NCBI RefSeq assembly: GCF_030272615.1
Contig: NC_081412.1
Coordinates: 542,826,335-542,890,334 of the forward strand
Direction of reading: 5' to 3'
Source: Cryptomeria japonica
Lineage: Eukaryota; Streptophyta; Pinopsida; Cupressales; Cupressaceae
DNA: 64,000 nucleotides
Position 1 is the stretch's first letter; every line of letters starts with the position of its first letter. The notes beneath the pieces are model-generated. The model was not told the DNA's origin. It searched no databases and saw only the letters and a program-made list of their open reading frames with translations. Position numbers and translations under genes: made by a program. Positions 1 to 10,810 of the stretch are shown in pieces.

Positions 1-680
1 ACCCGGTTAAGGGTTAAACCCTATTAGAGGTTACCTTGTTAGAGGATTTTATGAACTCAATGACTTTGAGTCACCCTGTTAAAGGATTTACAACAAGCTG
101 GTTAAAGCTACTCTGTTAAGGGATTTTCTAACTATTGAAGTGGTTAGAGATCAACAGGTATCACAATGATATAGTAATAGCACTCAAAGCCAATGCAGAT
201 CCACTTTAGTTACTTCCTTCTACACACACACTATGCAGGTATCAATCCTCTCAACTGGTCTGGCAAGAATCACATATCTCTACACATAGATACACACACA
301 ACATTTTCCAACAACCTCAGCATGAAACACCACATCGACCTTATAAGAAACAGATAGGTCGATAGCATAAACCCTAAACCCTAAACACTTAGGTTGAGAA
401 ATTTAGTTAGTTCAATCCTGACCATTGAACACTTTGTATTTGAATACAACAGTCTTGAATAGATCTCAAGACATTCTCCATCGTTTGTTCTTCACTGCTT
501 CTTGGAGGTGATAACCCATCATGCATTCTCCACCGTTTGCAGAGACTTTGCACATTCCTGAGGTAGATAGGATCAATCTCCTTCATGCAAGATCCTTCAC
601 ATGCACAAGGCTGACGTGGTGACATGATATGACCTCCATTACAATGCTCACTTCAACCGGAAACCCTGAGACTAAGACTA
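1..680. repeat. Non-coding repeat-derived sequence with a spaced motif
   Basis: No gene is visible. The first 130 bases hold three variants of a motif close to CTGTTAAAGGATTT (about 33-49, 75-90 and 111-127), roughly 40 bases apart. A 72-codon minus-strand frame at 407-625 has no recognisable features and I do not call it. The segment may be part of an old LTR, but no partner copy or primer site is in view. Confidence 0.35.
367..388. repeat. Short interstitial telomere-like repeat
   Basis: Two full and one partial unit of the plant telomere heptamer CCCTAAA occur in tandem. This is too short to mark a real telomere; short runs are common inside plant chromosomes and promoters. Confidence 0.5.
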
Positions 681-693
681 CCAACCAGTAGTC

Positions 694-935
694 ATGCCAT
701 ATGAACCCTTGATACAAAATATTCCATATACCAGTTCTCGTTCCGACATACTGGTTCTAGTTCACAACATCATATCGATTCTCTTTTTCTCTTTGCAACA
801 TACAGGTTCACTTGGACAAGCATATCACTTCGCTTTTTCACATATGCCAGTTCACAACATCATATCGATTCTCTTTGTCAGTTGCTTGACTTCAATATAC
901 CGGTTCACTCAGCATATTGACATCAATGAAAACAT
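694..935. repeat. Degenerate direct repeat
   Basis: A block containing CAACATCATATCGATTCTCT occurs at about 767 and again at about 852, about 85 bases apart. Between and around the copies are variants of CATAYNGGTTC. An 83-codon plus-strand frame runs through the repeat but has low-complexity composition and is treated as chance. Confidence 0.45.
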
Positions 936-1580
936 ACAGTATTAACATGTCATCATGCTTTGTACATATGCCAACAATATAGCCATTTTTATTCTCTTAT
1001 TCAGATTTAGCCATCTAATGTTTTAGATGTTTTAGTATTTCTTCCTTATATTTGATCACTCCTAAATTTAGTGTTTTTAGTCCTGCTACTCCGCTAGGAT
1101 AAGCTTTAAGACTAGAAGGAGGCAATACCATACATTAATGAGCATAGGTATATAAACGTGCTGGCATATCTCGCTCCCAGATATATGTGATCATGGATAT
1201 ATAGGTATTATTATTTATGTAGATATTGTCTTCTTTTAGGACTAAAACTTACCTAGCTATCCTCATCTCTATTTTGCCTTTTTGGTCTCCTATATTTGGT
1301 GAGCCGCAACAAATGTGTGAGACGTAATGGTCGGACATCTCACACCAGCTCACTTCTCGATCAACTCATCCTGACGGCTCTTAGCATAGTCGAGGTGATG
1401 TTGCCTCTTTGATGTGATAGTTGAGGTACCCTTTTCCTGATGGTTTTAGGCGTTGGCAATAATGACCTTGATTCTTGAAGATTGCATTCTTGTAGTGTAT
1501 CATCATTATGATGCATTAAGAGGGCGAGTTATACTAGAATGCCAAGCTGGTCCTCTTTGTCATTCCTTAGTTAAGCTCTA
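936..1580. other. AT-rich sequence without visible genes
   Basis: No ORF, primer site or inverted repeat supports a feature here. The sequence is AT-rich with scattered T runs and leads into the 217-codon ORF at 1581. Confidence 0.4.
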
Positions 1581-2234
1581 ATGGATACCACTCTCAGGCA
1601 TCTAGGGTTGAAATGCCAGATGACTTTCATAGGCGAGATCAAGGATGAGAGAATGAAAGGAATTCTTGTCCAACAAAACCCTTTGATCTCTGGAGCGGTA
1701 ATGAAATTTTTAGGGAATGAATTCATTATGAATGAAGATCGAACTAGAGAAAATTTGGACATTGCAGCTATATTTCTAGCCCTCGCAATGCACTTTGAGA
1801 AAGATAGGGATATAGTGGTTAAACTATGCAAGAGAGTCTTCATTAAAGATATCCTTAGTGAATTAGAGAGGGTAGTGATTAACATTGATGAGGAACTCAC
1901 AACTCTCAAACCTCGGGACTATGATACCCTTATCAGAATGAATAACCCAGTTCCACATTTTCCCATTCTGGAAAGTGACGACCCTGCGGCCTTTGAAACT
2001 CTTTGTCCAGTTAGAAGCCAAAATCTCCTTTTCCTCTTTAGGATTCTTCATGTTAAGAAACCTCCTCATGAGAAATGGTTGACTAACTATCTGGAGGTGG
2101 AGAATATCAGGGTTATCCCTGATAATGTACCTATCCCACACCCCCCTGCCGACTCTGCAGCTTCAAAGCTAGAAATCTCTAGCTCCAAGCCTTCCCACAG
2201 GCCAGGCAAGACAGGCTGGAGCTCCTCCGGATGA
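1581..2234 (+). CDS. Unrecognised 217-aa protein, possibly element-derived
   Basis: An ATG-initiated frame of 217 codons starts MDTTLRHLGLKCQ and is followed by a charged, largely alpha-helical-looking body (residues ~20-110). Residues 110-165 are richer in hydrophobic and proline residues, and the Ser/Lys/Gly-rich tail ends in TGWSSSG. I see no zinc knuckle, protease, transmembrane segment or signal peptide. The frame is much longer than its non-coding surroundings would predict by chance. Since most of the window is transposon-derived, a gag-like or captured-exon origin is possible, but I do not recognise the family. No promoter or poly(A) signal could be tied to it. Confidence 0.35.
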   Translation: MDTTLRHLGLKCQMTFIGEIKDERMKGILVQQNPLISGAVMKFLGNEFIMNEDRTRENLDIAAIFLALAMHFEKDRDIVVKLCKRVFIKDILSELERVVINIDEELTTLKPRDYDTLIRMNNPVPHFPILESDDPAAFETLCPVRSQNLLFLFRILHVKKPPHEKWLTNYLEVENIRVIPDNVPIPHPPADSAASKLEISSSKPSHRPGKTGWSSSG

Positions 2235-2815
2235 CATGTTTTGAGGTTTCTGTTGGGTTATCAAAGAACTTCTTTTATGTAGTTAGTAGTAACAAAACTT
2301 TTGATATGGACAATTTCACTTAGTTTATAAAACTTTGATAGATATGTCTCATAAATATGTTTATGCTCTGCTAATACTTTCTTGGTGATCTTTAGGCGGT
2401 ATAGCCTTGCTTTCGCTTCTTAGGATTGTTATATTTTGAACATATATAGACATAAAGCCATATATCCATATTTTATATAGATATATTTATATATGCTTAT
2501 ATATTTAAAAATGTCGATCTTTCAAATTTTTGTTTCAATGGTGTTTCTTCTTTGTTATTTCGAGCTTTTTCGGAGTAGGCTACCTTAGATGGCTCTTTTA
2601 TCATGTACATTTTTTTGGGCATGAGAGGATCTCTGTTTAATTCAAAATCTATTATGAATGATAGCCCATTGTGCTATCTATGCTAGAAGGACTAAAGATC
2701 CCTCTGGAAGGTTAGCAGCTTGGTCTCTACATTCGGGGATCTTTATGAGTAGTTTTGATCTTTCTTGATGTTATGTCTCTTGTTTTTAAGAAGTTTTCAG
2801 GCTATAATGTCTCTA
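2235..2815. other. AT-rich intergenic sequence
   Basis: No coding potential is seen. There are clusters of TATATA-type sequence around 2440-2510 and T-rich tracts. Nothing links it to the neighbouring ORF or to the LTR element that follows. Confidence 0.4.
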
Positions 2816-2940
2816 GGATGCTTTAACTTAGCTTCATAATTTTGTTAAGTTGTGTTTATGCTTTGCTTCATCCTCTTCCTTGTGTATGATCGACCTCAGC
2901 CACCTTCAGGCTCTCTAGGCCTTCCATGGTCGCAATATAT
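2816..2940. repeat. Left copy of a ~125-bp duplicated flank
   Basis: The block from GGATGCTTTAACTTAGCTTC to the phrase CCATGGTCGCAATATATAT recurs nearly identically at 10880-11000. The two differ by only a few substitutions, for example cataatt against cgtaatt and gatcgacc against gatcggcc. The LTR element at 2951-10814 lies between the copies, inserted in the AT run that ends this copy. Confidence 0.85.
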
Positions 2941-2950
2941 ATATATATAT

Positions 2951-4222
2951 TGTAAAGCGGAAAATCGCGATCGAACCCTAGTTGCTCTCCCCTCTTCCAA
3001 CTCCAAGGAGAGAGAAGGGAGATTCACTAGGGTTGATGGTTTTCACTTAAGGGAGAGACTTTACATTCAAAAGAGGGGTTGAAACCCACAAGATCCAATC
3101 CCACACAATGCAAGATTGGATGCTAAATGTGTTTCAAGGGTTAAGAAAGCAAGGCTACCCTCTTTTGTAAAGAATGTTGATAGAAGAATTAAGCTAGGAA
3201 TGCATAGAAAGTGACAAAGATTCGCTTATAAACTGAGATAGGGATATAGGATGAAGCTGCGGACCTGGAATTAGCAGTAAAATGTCGATACGGCGCTATC
3301 CTACAAATTTGAGCAAAAGTTGACGGGACGATGGCGCCCGGCGTGCACATGGTCCTCCGAAAAATCCGCGAAACGAAGGGGGATCTGTTCATCTCTGCAC
3401 GAGGATTCCAGATCTTCAATTTCAGCCGCGTACTTGCAACCTACACACAGAAAAGCGAAGACGATTGGGGGGTTAGGGATTAGGGGTTTGCCTTTAGGTC
3501 AAACCCCAGTTTTGGAATTAACCAAGAAATGAGAAATTGCTGTAAATGTAAATGTATGTAATGTAAAACAAGTACTAATACCTTGTTGTAAGGATGTTTG
3601 TATCCTTATGTGCAAAGGTATAGATGTTGTTGTTTGTTGTATGTTGTATGTTGTAGCATGTAATCTGTTGTAAGTGATCTCCTCTTCAATGGTTGAATCC
3701 TTGTCTTGAATGCAACACTTAGCCTTGAATGGAGACTTGGAATGAATGCTTGAATGCTTGAATGCTTGAGTATAGTTTCCACGCTTTTTCCCTCATATAT
3801 CCTTCTTACCCAATGGGAGAGGCAAATGTAGTTTATATAATTGCCAATTAGGGTTAATAGATTGATTTTCCCGACCTTAGGCCGACCAAGAATGTTAATT
3901 TTCCAATTTGCAAACATAAAGACCCGAAGTCCAAAAGAGACCGGGCCCAAAATAGGACCCAGGGACCAGGGCGCTGGGCGCCATGGTCCTGGGGACCAGG
4001 GTGCTGGGCGCCCTAGTCCTGAAGGACCAGGGCGCTGGGTGCTCTGGTCCCACCTCCCGGGACAGCAGGGTGCAAAGGAGGTTCAGGCCAGGGTGCAAGA
4101 AAATGCAGTTTTTGGTGTCATAATCAGGTTTCGGGGTCTCCATTCAGGTTGCATGTTGCGTCGCCATCGTGAAGACCGAAATGCAGTCGAAATTGCAAGT
4201 GTCACAATTTTAGGATGCTACA
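2951..4222 (-). repeat. 3' LTR of the TR-GAG-type element
   Basis: This 1272-bp copy begins TGTAAAGCGG and ends in CA. It matches the right LTR over its length with scattered substitutions, plus one extra ~30-bp unit of a GC-rich minisatellite around 3960-4055. Small ORFs inside it recur in the other LTR and look non-functional. Confidence 0.88.
3955..4055 (-). repeat. GC-rich hairpin minisatellite in the LTR
   Basis: About three ~30-bp units contain GGACCAGGGCGCTGGGCGCC or close variants. Read on the element strand each unit is nearly self-complementary (GGACC..GGCGC..GCGCC..GGTCC), so its RNA would fold into a strong hairpin. The other LTR has two units at 10580-10640. Confidence 0.75.
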
Positions 4223-4242
4223 TTTAGCCCCCACTTTAGCGG
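4223..4242 (-). other. Polypurine tract of the TR-GAG-type element
   Basis: Directly inside the 3' LTR the minus strand reads CCGCTAAAGTGGGGGCTAAA. It is purine-rich and abuts the LTR, as expected for the plus-strand primer. The same AAAGTGGGG-like tract is seen in decayed form at about 53970-53990. Confidence 0.65.
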
Positions 4243-4963
4243 GAGTATAAGCGTACGCTCATACTTCTGGTAAAGTACAAGGAAACAACATTGAAAGACT
4301 TTCACCACGTCAAGGAGGCAAGATACACCAAGCCCCCAGTGGACTAAGGATCTTACGACTTTGATTGACACAGTAAAAGGGAAGATCACGAGGGAGAACC
4401 ATGACTGTCAGTAGTAAGGTTCCCTCACTATGAGTCATGCAAAAGAAATACCAAAAATTTTCAAGGCAAGGCTAAGTTCGCCAAGAAATTTTCAAGTATC
4501 TTGAAAGGATAGACAGGGTGTATGCCCCCCTACGTTAAAGCGATCGCACACGCCTCACCGGGGGTGATTGCTTTAAGGTAGTGATACATATAAGAAATGA
4601 GAAAGGAAAGGAGCACGTTATCACAAGGATTTAGCCCCCAAGTGTGAGATAAGCCCAAGGATAATAGACACAAAACACAAAGCACGAGGTGACTTCGCTT
4701 TCCTCAGGGTCAGTATGATGTATGATAATTCATGTATATCATATGTATGTATGCATAATTGTTCTTCATTCCCCAATCAAGGAAGTCACCTAGAAGAAGG
4801 GAACACATGTGTCTTTTGAGTCAACATGAGAGAGACCAAAAGAGATCTCAATGTTTTGCATCGTCCTCAAGTAGACAACACTAAGGACAACAAATAGAAG
4901 AATGAGAATAACATATAGAAGAAGTAACAATAGAGGAGGAGAGAATCTGCTATGCTAATGTAA
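4243..4963. other. 3' untranslated part of the TR-GAG-type element
   Basis: This stretch lies between the polypurine tract and the end of the single ORF. No coding frame is visible. It is where pol would be expected in an autonomous relative, and it is only ~0.7 kb long. Confidence 0.6.
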
Positions 4964-7900
4964 CTAGTCTAGCACGTCATCTACCCCCCGATCTTGCTGA
5001 TCAATGTTTCGGAAAGGCAGGGAACACGCTAGAGGAGGAACATCCAACATAGTAGATGGAGCTATCACAAGATCCAAACAAGGGCTATGTTCATATCCCA
5101 AGCCGCAGTGTTCTTGTCTAGGAGCTAGGATAAGTGCTTTAGAAAATTCATTAGATAAATGGTTATCAATATCAACAAGTTCATATTCACTATCAGAATG
5201 AATAGGAGAAACATTTGCATCATGAATAACATTTTCATCTATATCATCATCAAGATTTATAAAAATAGGATCTTTAACTCGCACAGGATCAAGACCATCA
5301 TGCATCTTATGTTTAGGAGATTTAGGCTCAATTTCCGGCTGAGGAGAAAATGGAGTAATGCTTGTTGAAGGTGTTTTTGGAGATTGCAAAGTTTGAGAAG
5401 CAGCTACTTGAGCCCTAAGACGACGCTTTCGTCGGCGTTCACGTGCAGAACGATTTCGTCTAGTCTTAGTAGGAAGTTGAGAAGATTGAGGAGGAGGAAT
5501 GTTCTCATCCTTATCACTTGGGTGTTTAGGTTGTGGTCTCTTAGGCTGGATAATAGGAGAAGAGGAAGGTCTCTTCTCTCTATAAAAGGAAGGAGGAGGA
5601 ACTGCTCCATATAAAGGAGGAATTTTTGGTTTAGGAAGGAGACCAAGTCCATCATGACAAGGAGGTATAGGTCTACTCTTAGGAGGTTTATTAGATATAG
5701 GCATAGTCACATCCATGGGGACGGGTTGGGAATCGTCTTGAGGAAAGATATTAGTTTTATCTTTCAAAGGAAGAACTTCCTTCTCAAGAATGATAGGAAT
5801 GTCAAGTTTGGGTGTTCTAGGTTCACTTAGAGATAGGATCATATCTTTTTTCCACTTTTGATAAGATTTGAAAAGATGATCACTTCGCGGAGGAAGAGAT
5901 TGGAATTGTTTAGGCCAAAAATAATCAATAGGAACGCTAGAAGTTCTTTCAGCTGGTTTAAAGAGACTATGATTGACAATAACAACTTCACCATTATGGG
6001 GAAATTTCAAACACTTGTGAATAGGAGAAGCAATAGCTTTCATGGAAGATAGCCAAGGATAGCCAAGCTTCACACGAAATTGTTCGGAAGATGGAATAAT
6101 AGCAAAGTCCACCTCAAGGGATTTGTTACGGACCTCAATAGGTAATGTAATAGAACCAATTGTAGGAGAAGAAAATGCATCAAATAGTTTCACAACCACA
6201 TCTGTTTTGTCATAGATCACTTGATTCAATTGCAAAGTAAAAAGGAATTCTTCAGTAATAACATTAACCATGCACGAAGGATCAATAAGCACTCCACGGC
6301 AAGGTGTATTCTTGACTTTTGCAACTATGTATAAAGGACCATCAGGTGCTCTGATAGTTTCACTAGAATCAAATGTGATGGAAGGTTCTTTAGGATTTTC
6401 TTGCTGCTCTACAAAGTTAATCACATTTGGAGTCATGGACACGAGATCATCAGGTGAGACAGAGGAATCAGTAGTGTCAATCGCATTAGAGGTATGAGAA
6501 GGTAATGGATTAGTAAAAATCTGAAGATTTTGGTTAGGAGGAGCTACAGATGTGTTGCCTTTATCATTCACTCCAGAAACAGAGATAGTATTATTATCAA
6601 TCAAATCTTGAATTTTACCCTTTAAAGAAAAACATTTTTTAGTATCATGCCCAGGTTGACGATGAAATTGACAAAAAGATTTGTTATCAAAATAAGGTGA
6701 AGTAATCTTTGCAGGATCAATTTGCCTTATAGGAGGAAGAGTAAGCACATTTTGTTCCAATAATTTATTCATAATACTATGCAATGATTCATTCAAAGGA
6801 GTATACTTTCTTTCTTTCTTGAAAAACTTAGAAATAGGAGGCACACCTGATGCTGCATTCACATTGTTGTTGATGATGTTTTCATTGAATTTGATGGAAT
6901 CTCTGTTCGGTTTAAACTTTCCAAATGGTTGTTGACTACTATCACCCTTATCACTCGGAGCCATAGGATGTGATTGTTCCATTTGACTCACAGTCAGTTG
7001 ATAATTGTGAAGAGTTGCACACAACTGTTGGAAAGAAGTAAACTTAGAAAACAGAAGTTTGTCTCGAATGTCTTTTTGTAAATTAGAAATAAAGATTCTT
7101 TGAATATCATTGTCAGGCATTGGAAAAGAAATTTGAGCATACAAATGCTTATATCTACCAATGAAATCAGTCACTTTTTCTTTAACACCTTGTTTGCAAT
7201 GCATTAAATCAATCAAAGTAACTTTAGGACTTATATTGTTTTGAAATTGTTGAATGAAAGCATTTGCAAGTTGTTCGAAAGAAGTAATAGAGTAGGAAGG
7301 CAACGAGCAATACCATTGTAGGGCTTTGTCTCTTAATGTTTTAGTAAACAATTTTGCAAGCAACCTTTGGTCATAAGCAAAATCAGTACATATTGTTTGA
7401 AATGTCTTAACATGTGTTAGAGGATCACCTTTACCATTATAAAGCTCCAAATGCAGAATTTCAACATGTTTAGGGGGAATAGCTCGAACAATATCAAGAG
7501 AAAGTGGGCTCGCAACATCAAATGTGGGCACACTAAACTTAGATTGATTCATAGAGGCAATTTGTTGCTGTAAAGAAGAGACAGTTTGTGCAAGATTGTT
7601 AATGGTCGCTTCAGTCGAAGAGTTCATATTAGACGTGTTGGATTGTGATGGAGGTGTTATGTTATTGAAAGAAGGTAGAGAGTAAGGTGGTGGGACACTA
7701 TGATAGTTAGTCATAGGAGATGATTGGATAGGAGGAACACTACAAGGAGGAATGGAAGGGTTAAATGAATTGCCCCCTTGCGTCTTGTTCATTTGTGGTG
7801 ATATAATAGGAACACTTATTGAAGGAATGAATGAAGAAGTTGGATTGATTGAAGAGGAAGGATTGCCCCCATGACTAGTGATCATAGGAGGAATGTCTTG

Positions 7901-8389
7901 TATTGAAGTAGTCATTATGTTTGATGTAAAAGTAGGTATACTAGCAATAGGAGTCGTCAAAGGAATAGAATGATTGTCTTGAGTAGGAGGTTGTGTATAA
8001 CCTAAGGTTTCAGCACAACTTTTCATAGGGATCACATTTGAATCCACAATGTGTGCAATACCACGCAAAATATCAATTCCATTCTTATCACTTTGAAGCA
8101 TACGTTTTAGACCCTCAATTAAAGGAAGAGCTTGACTATCAGGGTATTCTTGAGACATCCACTGTCGAAAATCATCAAATTGGTTATCCAATTTTGAAAG
8201 TTGTTCTACAGAAACCTCATGGAGAGCTTCTTCATCATTAAGAGGATTGGAGGAATTACCCATGTCCTCGTTAAAAAGACCATTCAAATTAGGTTCCATC
8301 TCCTCAGTAATTAAACCTTGGAAAGACTTAATTCTAAGGCTTCGTCTAACGGGAATAGTGTAAGTAGGGCTTATTGTTGTAAAACTCAT
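4964..8389 (-). CDS. gag: Gag/protease-like polyprotein (1141 aa), no RT
   Basis: An uninterrupted frame starts MSFTTISPTYTIPVRRSLRI. Residues ~150-280 are a Ser/Pro/Asn-rich linker. Residues ~310-470 form a Retrotrans_gag-type capsid region (GKGDPLTHVKTFQTICTDFA ... LRDKALQWYCSLP). A zinc knuckle FCQFHRQPGHDTKKC lies near residue 575. Residues ~685-800 look like a retropepsin, but the catalytic triplet reads DPS in GVLIDPSCMVNVI where functional relatives have D[ST]G or DGG; the later LGYPWL motif is kept. A short G-patch-like sequence follows near 920, then an Arg-rich stretch near 980 (RRNRSARERRRKRRLRAQ). The frame ends before any RT motif. Gag would assemble the particle; the protease is probably inactive. 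Intact coding over 3.4 kb suggests recent selection or recent insertion. Confidence 0.85.
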   Translation of the reverse strand: MSFTTISPTYTIPVRRSLRIKSFQGLITEEMEPNLNGLFNEDMGNSSNPLNDEEALHEVSVEQLSKLDNQFDDFRQWMSQEYPDSQALPLIEGLKRMLQSDKNGIDILRGIAHIVDSNVIPMKSCAETLGYTQPPTQDNHSIPLTTPIASIPTFTSNIMTTSIQDIPPMITSHGGNPSSSINPTSSFIPSISVPIISPQMNKTQGGNSFNPSIPPCSVPPIQSSPMTNYHSVPPPYSLPSFNNITPPSQSNTSNMNSSTEATINNLAQTVSSLQQQIASMNQSKFSVPTFDVASPLSLDIVRAIPPKHVEILHLELYNGKGDPLTHVKTFQTICTDFAYDQRLLAKLFTKTLRDKALQWYCSLPSYSITSFEQLANAFIQQFQNNISPKVTLIDLMHCKQGVKEKVTDFIGRYKHLYAQISFPMPDNDIQRIFISNLQKDIRDKLLFSKFTSFQQLCATLHNYQLTVSQMEQSHPMAPSDKGDSSQQPFGKFKPNRDSIKFNENIINNNVNAASGVPPISKFFKKERKYTPLNESLHSIMNKLLEQNVLTLPPIRQIDPAKITSPYFDNKSFCQFHRQPGHDTKKCFSLKGKIQDLIDNNTISVSGVNDKGNTSVAPPNQNLQIFTNPLPSHTSNAIDTTDSSVSPDDLVSMTPNVINFVEQQENPKEPSITFDSSETIRAPDGPLYIVAKVKNTPCRGVLIDPSCMVNVITEEFLFTLQLNQVIYDKTDVVVKLFDAFSSPTIGSITLPIEVRNKSLEVDFAIIPSSEQFRVKLGYPWLSSMKAIASPIHKCLKFPHNGEVVIVNHSLFKPAERTSSVPIDYFWPKQFQSLPPRSDHLFKSYQKWKKDMILSLSEPRTPKLDIPIILEKEVLPLKDKTNIFPQDDSQPVPMDVTMPISNKPPKSRPIPPCHDGLGLLPKPKIPPLYGAVPPPSFYREKRPSSSPIIQPKRPQPKHPSDKDENIPPPQSSQLPTKTRRNRSARERRRKRRLRAQVAASQTLQSPKTPSTSITPFSPQPEIEPKSPKHKMHDGLDPVRVKDPIFINLDDDIDENVIHDANVSPIHSDSEYELVDIDNHLSNEFSKALILAPRQEHCGLGYEHSPCLDLVIAPSTMLDVPPLACSLPFRNIDQQDRGVDDVLD

Positions 8390-9550
8390 GCACTAAAGAA
8401 AGAGAGAAGATTTTGAATTTTAGAGGTAGCAAATTTCAGTAAAACCAGCCAATCTTCCAGATTTAAGCTGTTAAATACAATCAGGACAATCTCCCAAAAT
8501 CTCAGAAAAAATGTCCGGGACCGTGGCGCTCGGGGTGCACACGGTCCTCGCAACTTTTTTCGAATTTTGCAGGGATGAAAGTTATGATGATTTTACAGCT
8601 AACCTGAAAAAATTGAGTGATTTTACGATCTGTAGATAGGCCAAATTAAAGTTGCAATCTCAAAATTGAACCCTACCAAGATTGTCGAAAAATGCAAAAT
8701 TTGAATTTTGAAAAATAGAGGAAAACTGAAATTTTGAATTTTATGATTTTAGAGGGAATGTTAAGAGCAATGCAAGTTTTGAAATTTGAAAATTGACTCA
8801 ATTTTACGCAAAATTCAATTTTTAAAGCGGAAATCAAAGTTGTTGTAATTAAGCACTTAATTTCAAAAGTCACAAATTGCAAAAAATTTGGATAAATCAC
8901 TGAAATTTCGAATGAATGATAACACACTTTTCAGATTTAGGACTGTAAGAAACACAATTTTGACACAAATTTCAATTTCAACAATTTTTGAATGATTAGA
9001 AGCCTCAATCAAAGCAATCGCTAGACCAACTTTGACTGTAATTTTGAAGGTGTTAAAATTGATAAAATCAGCCAAAATTCTGGATTTTAGCAGAAAAATA
9101 TAGTAAGATCTTGCTCCCGAAATTTCGGAAAAAATGTCGGGGATGATGGCGCTCGGAGTGCACATGGTCCTCACAACTTTTTTCCAAATTTTCAGGGATG
9201 AAAGATATTGTGATTTTATTGCGGAATCCAAAGTTACAGCTGATTTGGAGATGTTTTGATCAGTGAAATTGTCGGACAAAGGTTGAATCAAGAGGGTTTC
9301 AAAAATTAGGGTTTTGACACTTAACCACTTAATTTTCAAAATTAAAGCACAAATATGAATTGACAATTTGTAATAGAAGGGCAGATCTGAAACAAGCATC
9401 AACAATTAAACATTTCACAAGTTTAATTACTTAAAAAGAAAATTTAGGGTTTTTATGCAATTAACCTCTAAAATTTTGCAAAAGATCAAACATGGAAATG
9501 TAACCAAGGAATCCAATTTTCAGATCTAACTATGAATAATCAGAAAGGAT
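8390..9550 (-). other. Leader of the TR-GAG-type element with repeated LTR-like motif
   Basis: This is non-coding sequence between the primer site and the gag start. A motif near GGCGCTCGGGGTGCACACGG, flanked by GGGAC and GTCCTC, occurs at about 8518-8555 and in variant form at about 9140-9175. A related form lies in each LTR (about 3325-3360 and 9950-9985). The frames at 8673-8927 and 8863-9405 are AT-driven and not called. Confidence 0.6.
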
Positions 9551-9569
9551 GTTCACGTCGGGCTCACCA
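9551..9569 (-). other. Primer-binding site resembling tRNA-Trp
   Basis: The minus strand reads TGGTGAGCCCGACGTGAAC, three bases inside the 5' LTR. Its complement matches the 3' end of plant cytosolic tRNA-Trp with one mismatch by my recollection of that tRNA (GGGCTCACCA here, GGGTTCACCA in the tRNA). Confidence 0.7.
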
Positions 9570-9572
9570 AAA

Positions 9573-10810
9573 TGTAAAGCGGAAAATCGCGATCGAACCC
9601 TAGTTGCTCTCCCCTCTTCCAACTCCAAGGAGAGAGAAGGGAGATTCACTGGGGTTGATGGTTTTCACTTAAGGGAGAGACTTTACATTCAAAAGAGGGG
9701 TTGAAACCCACAAGATCCAATCCCACACAATGCAAGATTGGATGCTAAATGTGTTTCAAGGGTTAAGAAAGCAAGGCTACCCTCTTTTGTAAAGAATGTT
9801 GATAGAAGAATTAACCTAGGAATGCATAGAAAGTGACAAAGATTCGCTTATAAACTGAGATAGGGATATAGGATGAAGCTGCGGACCTGGAATTAGCAGT
9901 AAAATGTTGATACGGCGCTGTCCTACAAATTTGAGCAAAAGTTGACGGGACGATGGCACCCGGCGTGCACACGGTCCTCTGAAAAATCCGCGAAACGAAG
10001 GGGGATCTGTTCGTCTCTGCACGAGGATTCCAGATCTTCAATTTCAGCCACGTACCTGCAACCTACACACAGAAAAGGGAAGACAATTGGGGGGTTAGGG
10101 ATTAGGGGTTTGCCTTTAGGTCAAACCCCGGTTTTGGAATTAACCAAGAAATGAGAAATTGCTGTAAATGTAAATGTATGTAATGTAAAACAAGTACTAA
10201 TACATTGTTGTAAGGATGTTTGTATCCTTATGTGCGAAGGTATAGATGTTGTTGTTTGTTGTATGTTGTATGTTGTAGCATGTAATGTGTTGTAAGTGAT
10301 CTCCTCTTCAATGGTTGAATCCTTGTCTTGAATGCAACACTTAGCCTTGAATGGAGACTTGGAATGAATGCTTGAATGCTTGAATGCTTGAGTATAGTTT
10401 CCACGCTTTTTCCCTCATATATCCTTCTTACCCAATGGGAGAGGCAAATGTAGTTTATATACTTGCCAATTAGGGTTAATAGATTGATTTTCCCGACCTT
10501 AGGCCGACCAAGAAAGTTAATTTTCCAATTTGCAAACATAAAGACCCGAAGTCCAAAAGAGATCGGGCCCAAAAAAGGACCCAGGGACCAGGGCGCTGGG
10601 CGCCCTGGTCCTGAAGGACCAGGGCGCTGGGCGCTCTGGTCCCACCTCCCGGGACAGCAGGGTGCAAAGGAGGTTCAGGCCAGGGTGCAAGAAAATGCAG
10701 TTTTTGGTGTCATAATCAGGTTTCGGGGTCTCCATTCAGGTTGCGTGTTGCGTCGCCATCGTGAAGACCGAAATGCAGTCGAAATTGCAAGTGTCGCAAT
10801 TTTAGGACGC

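Noticed and set aside
367-388. Telomere or chromosome-end sequence
   Set aside because: Only two to three CCCTAAA units with ordinary sequence on both sides.
5159-6497. Plus-strand ORFs opposite the TR-GAG polyprotein
   Set aside because: They are antisense shadows of the 1141-codon frame on the minus strand.
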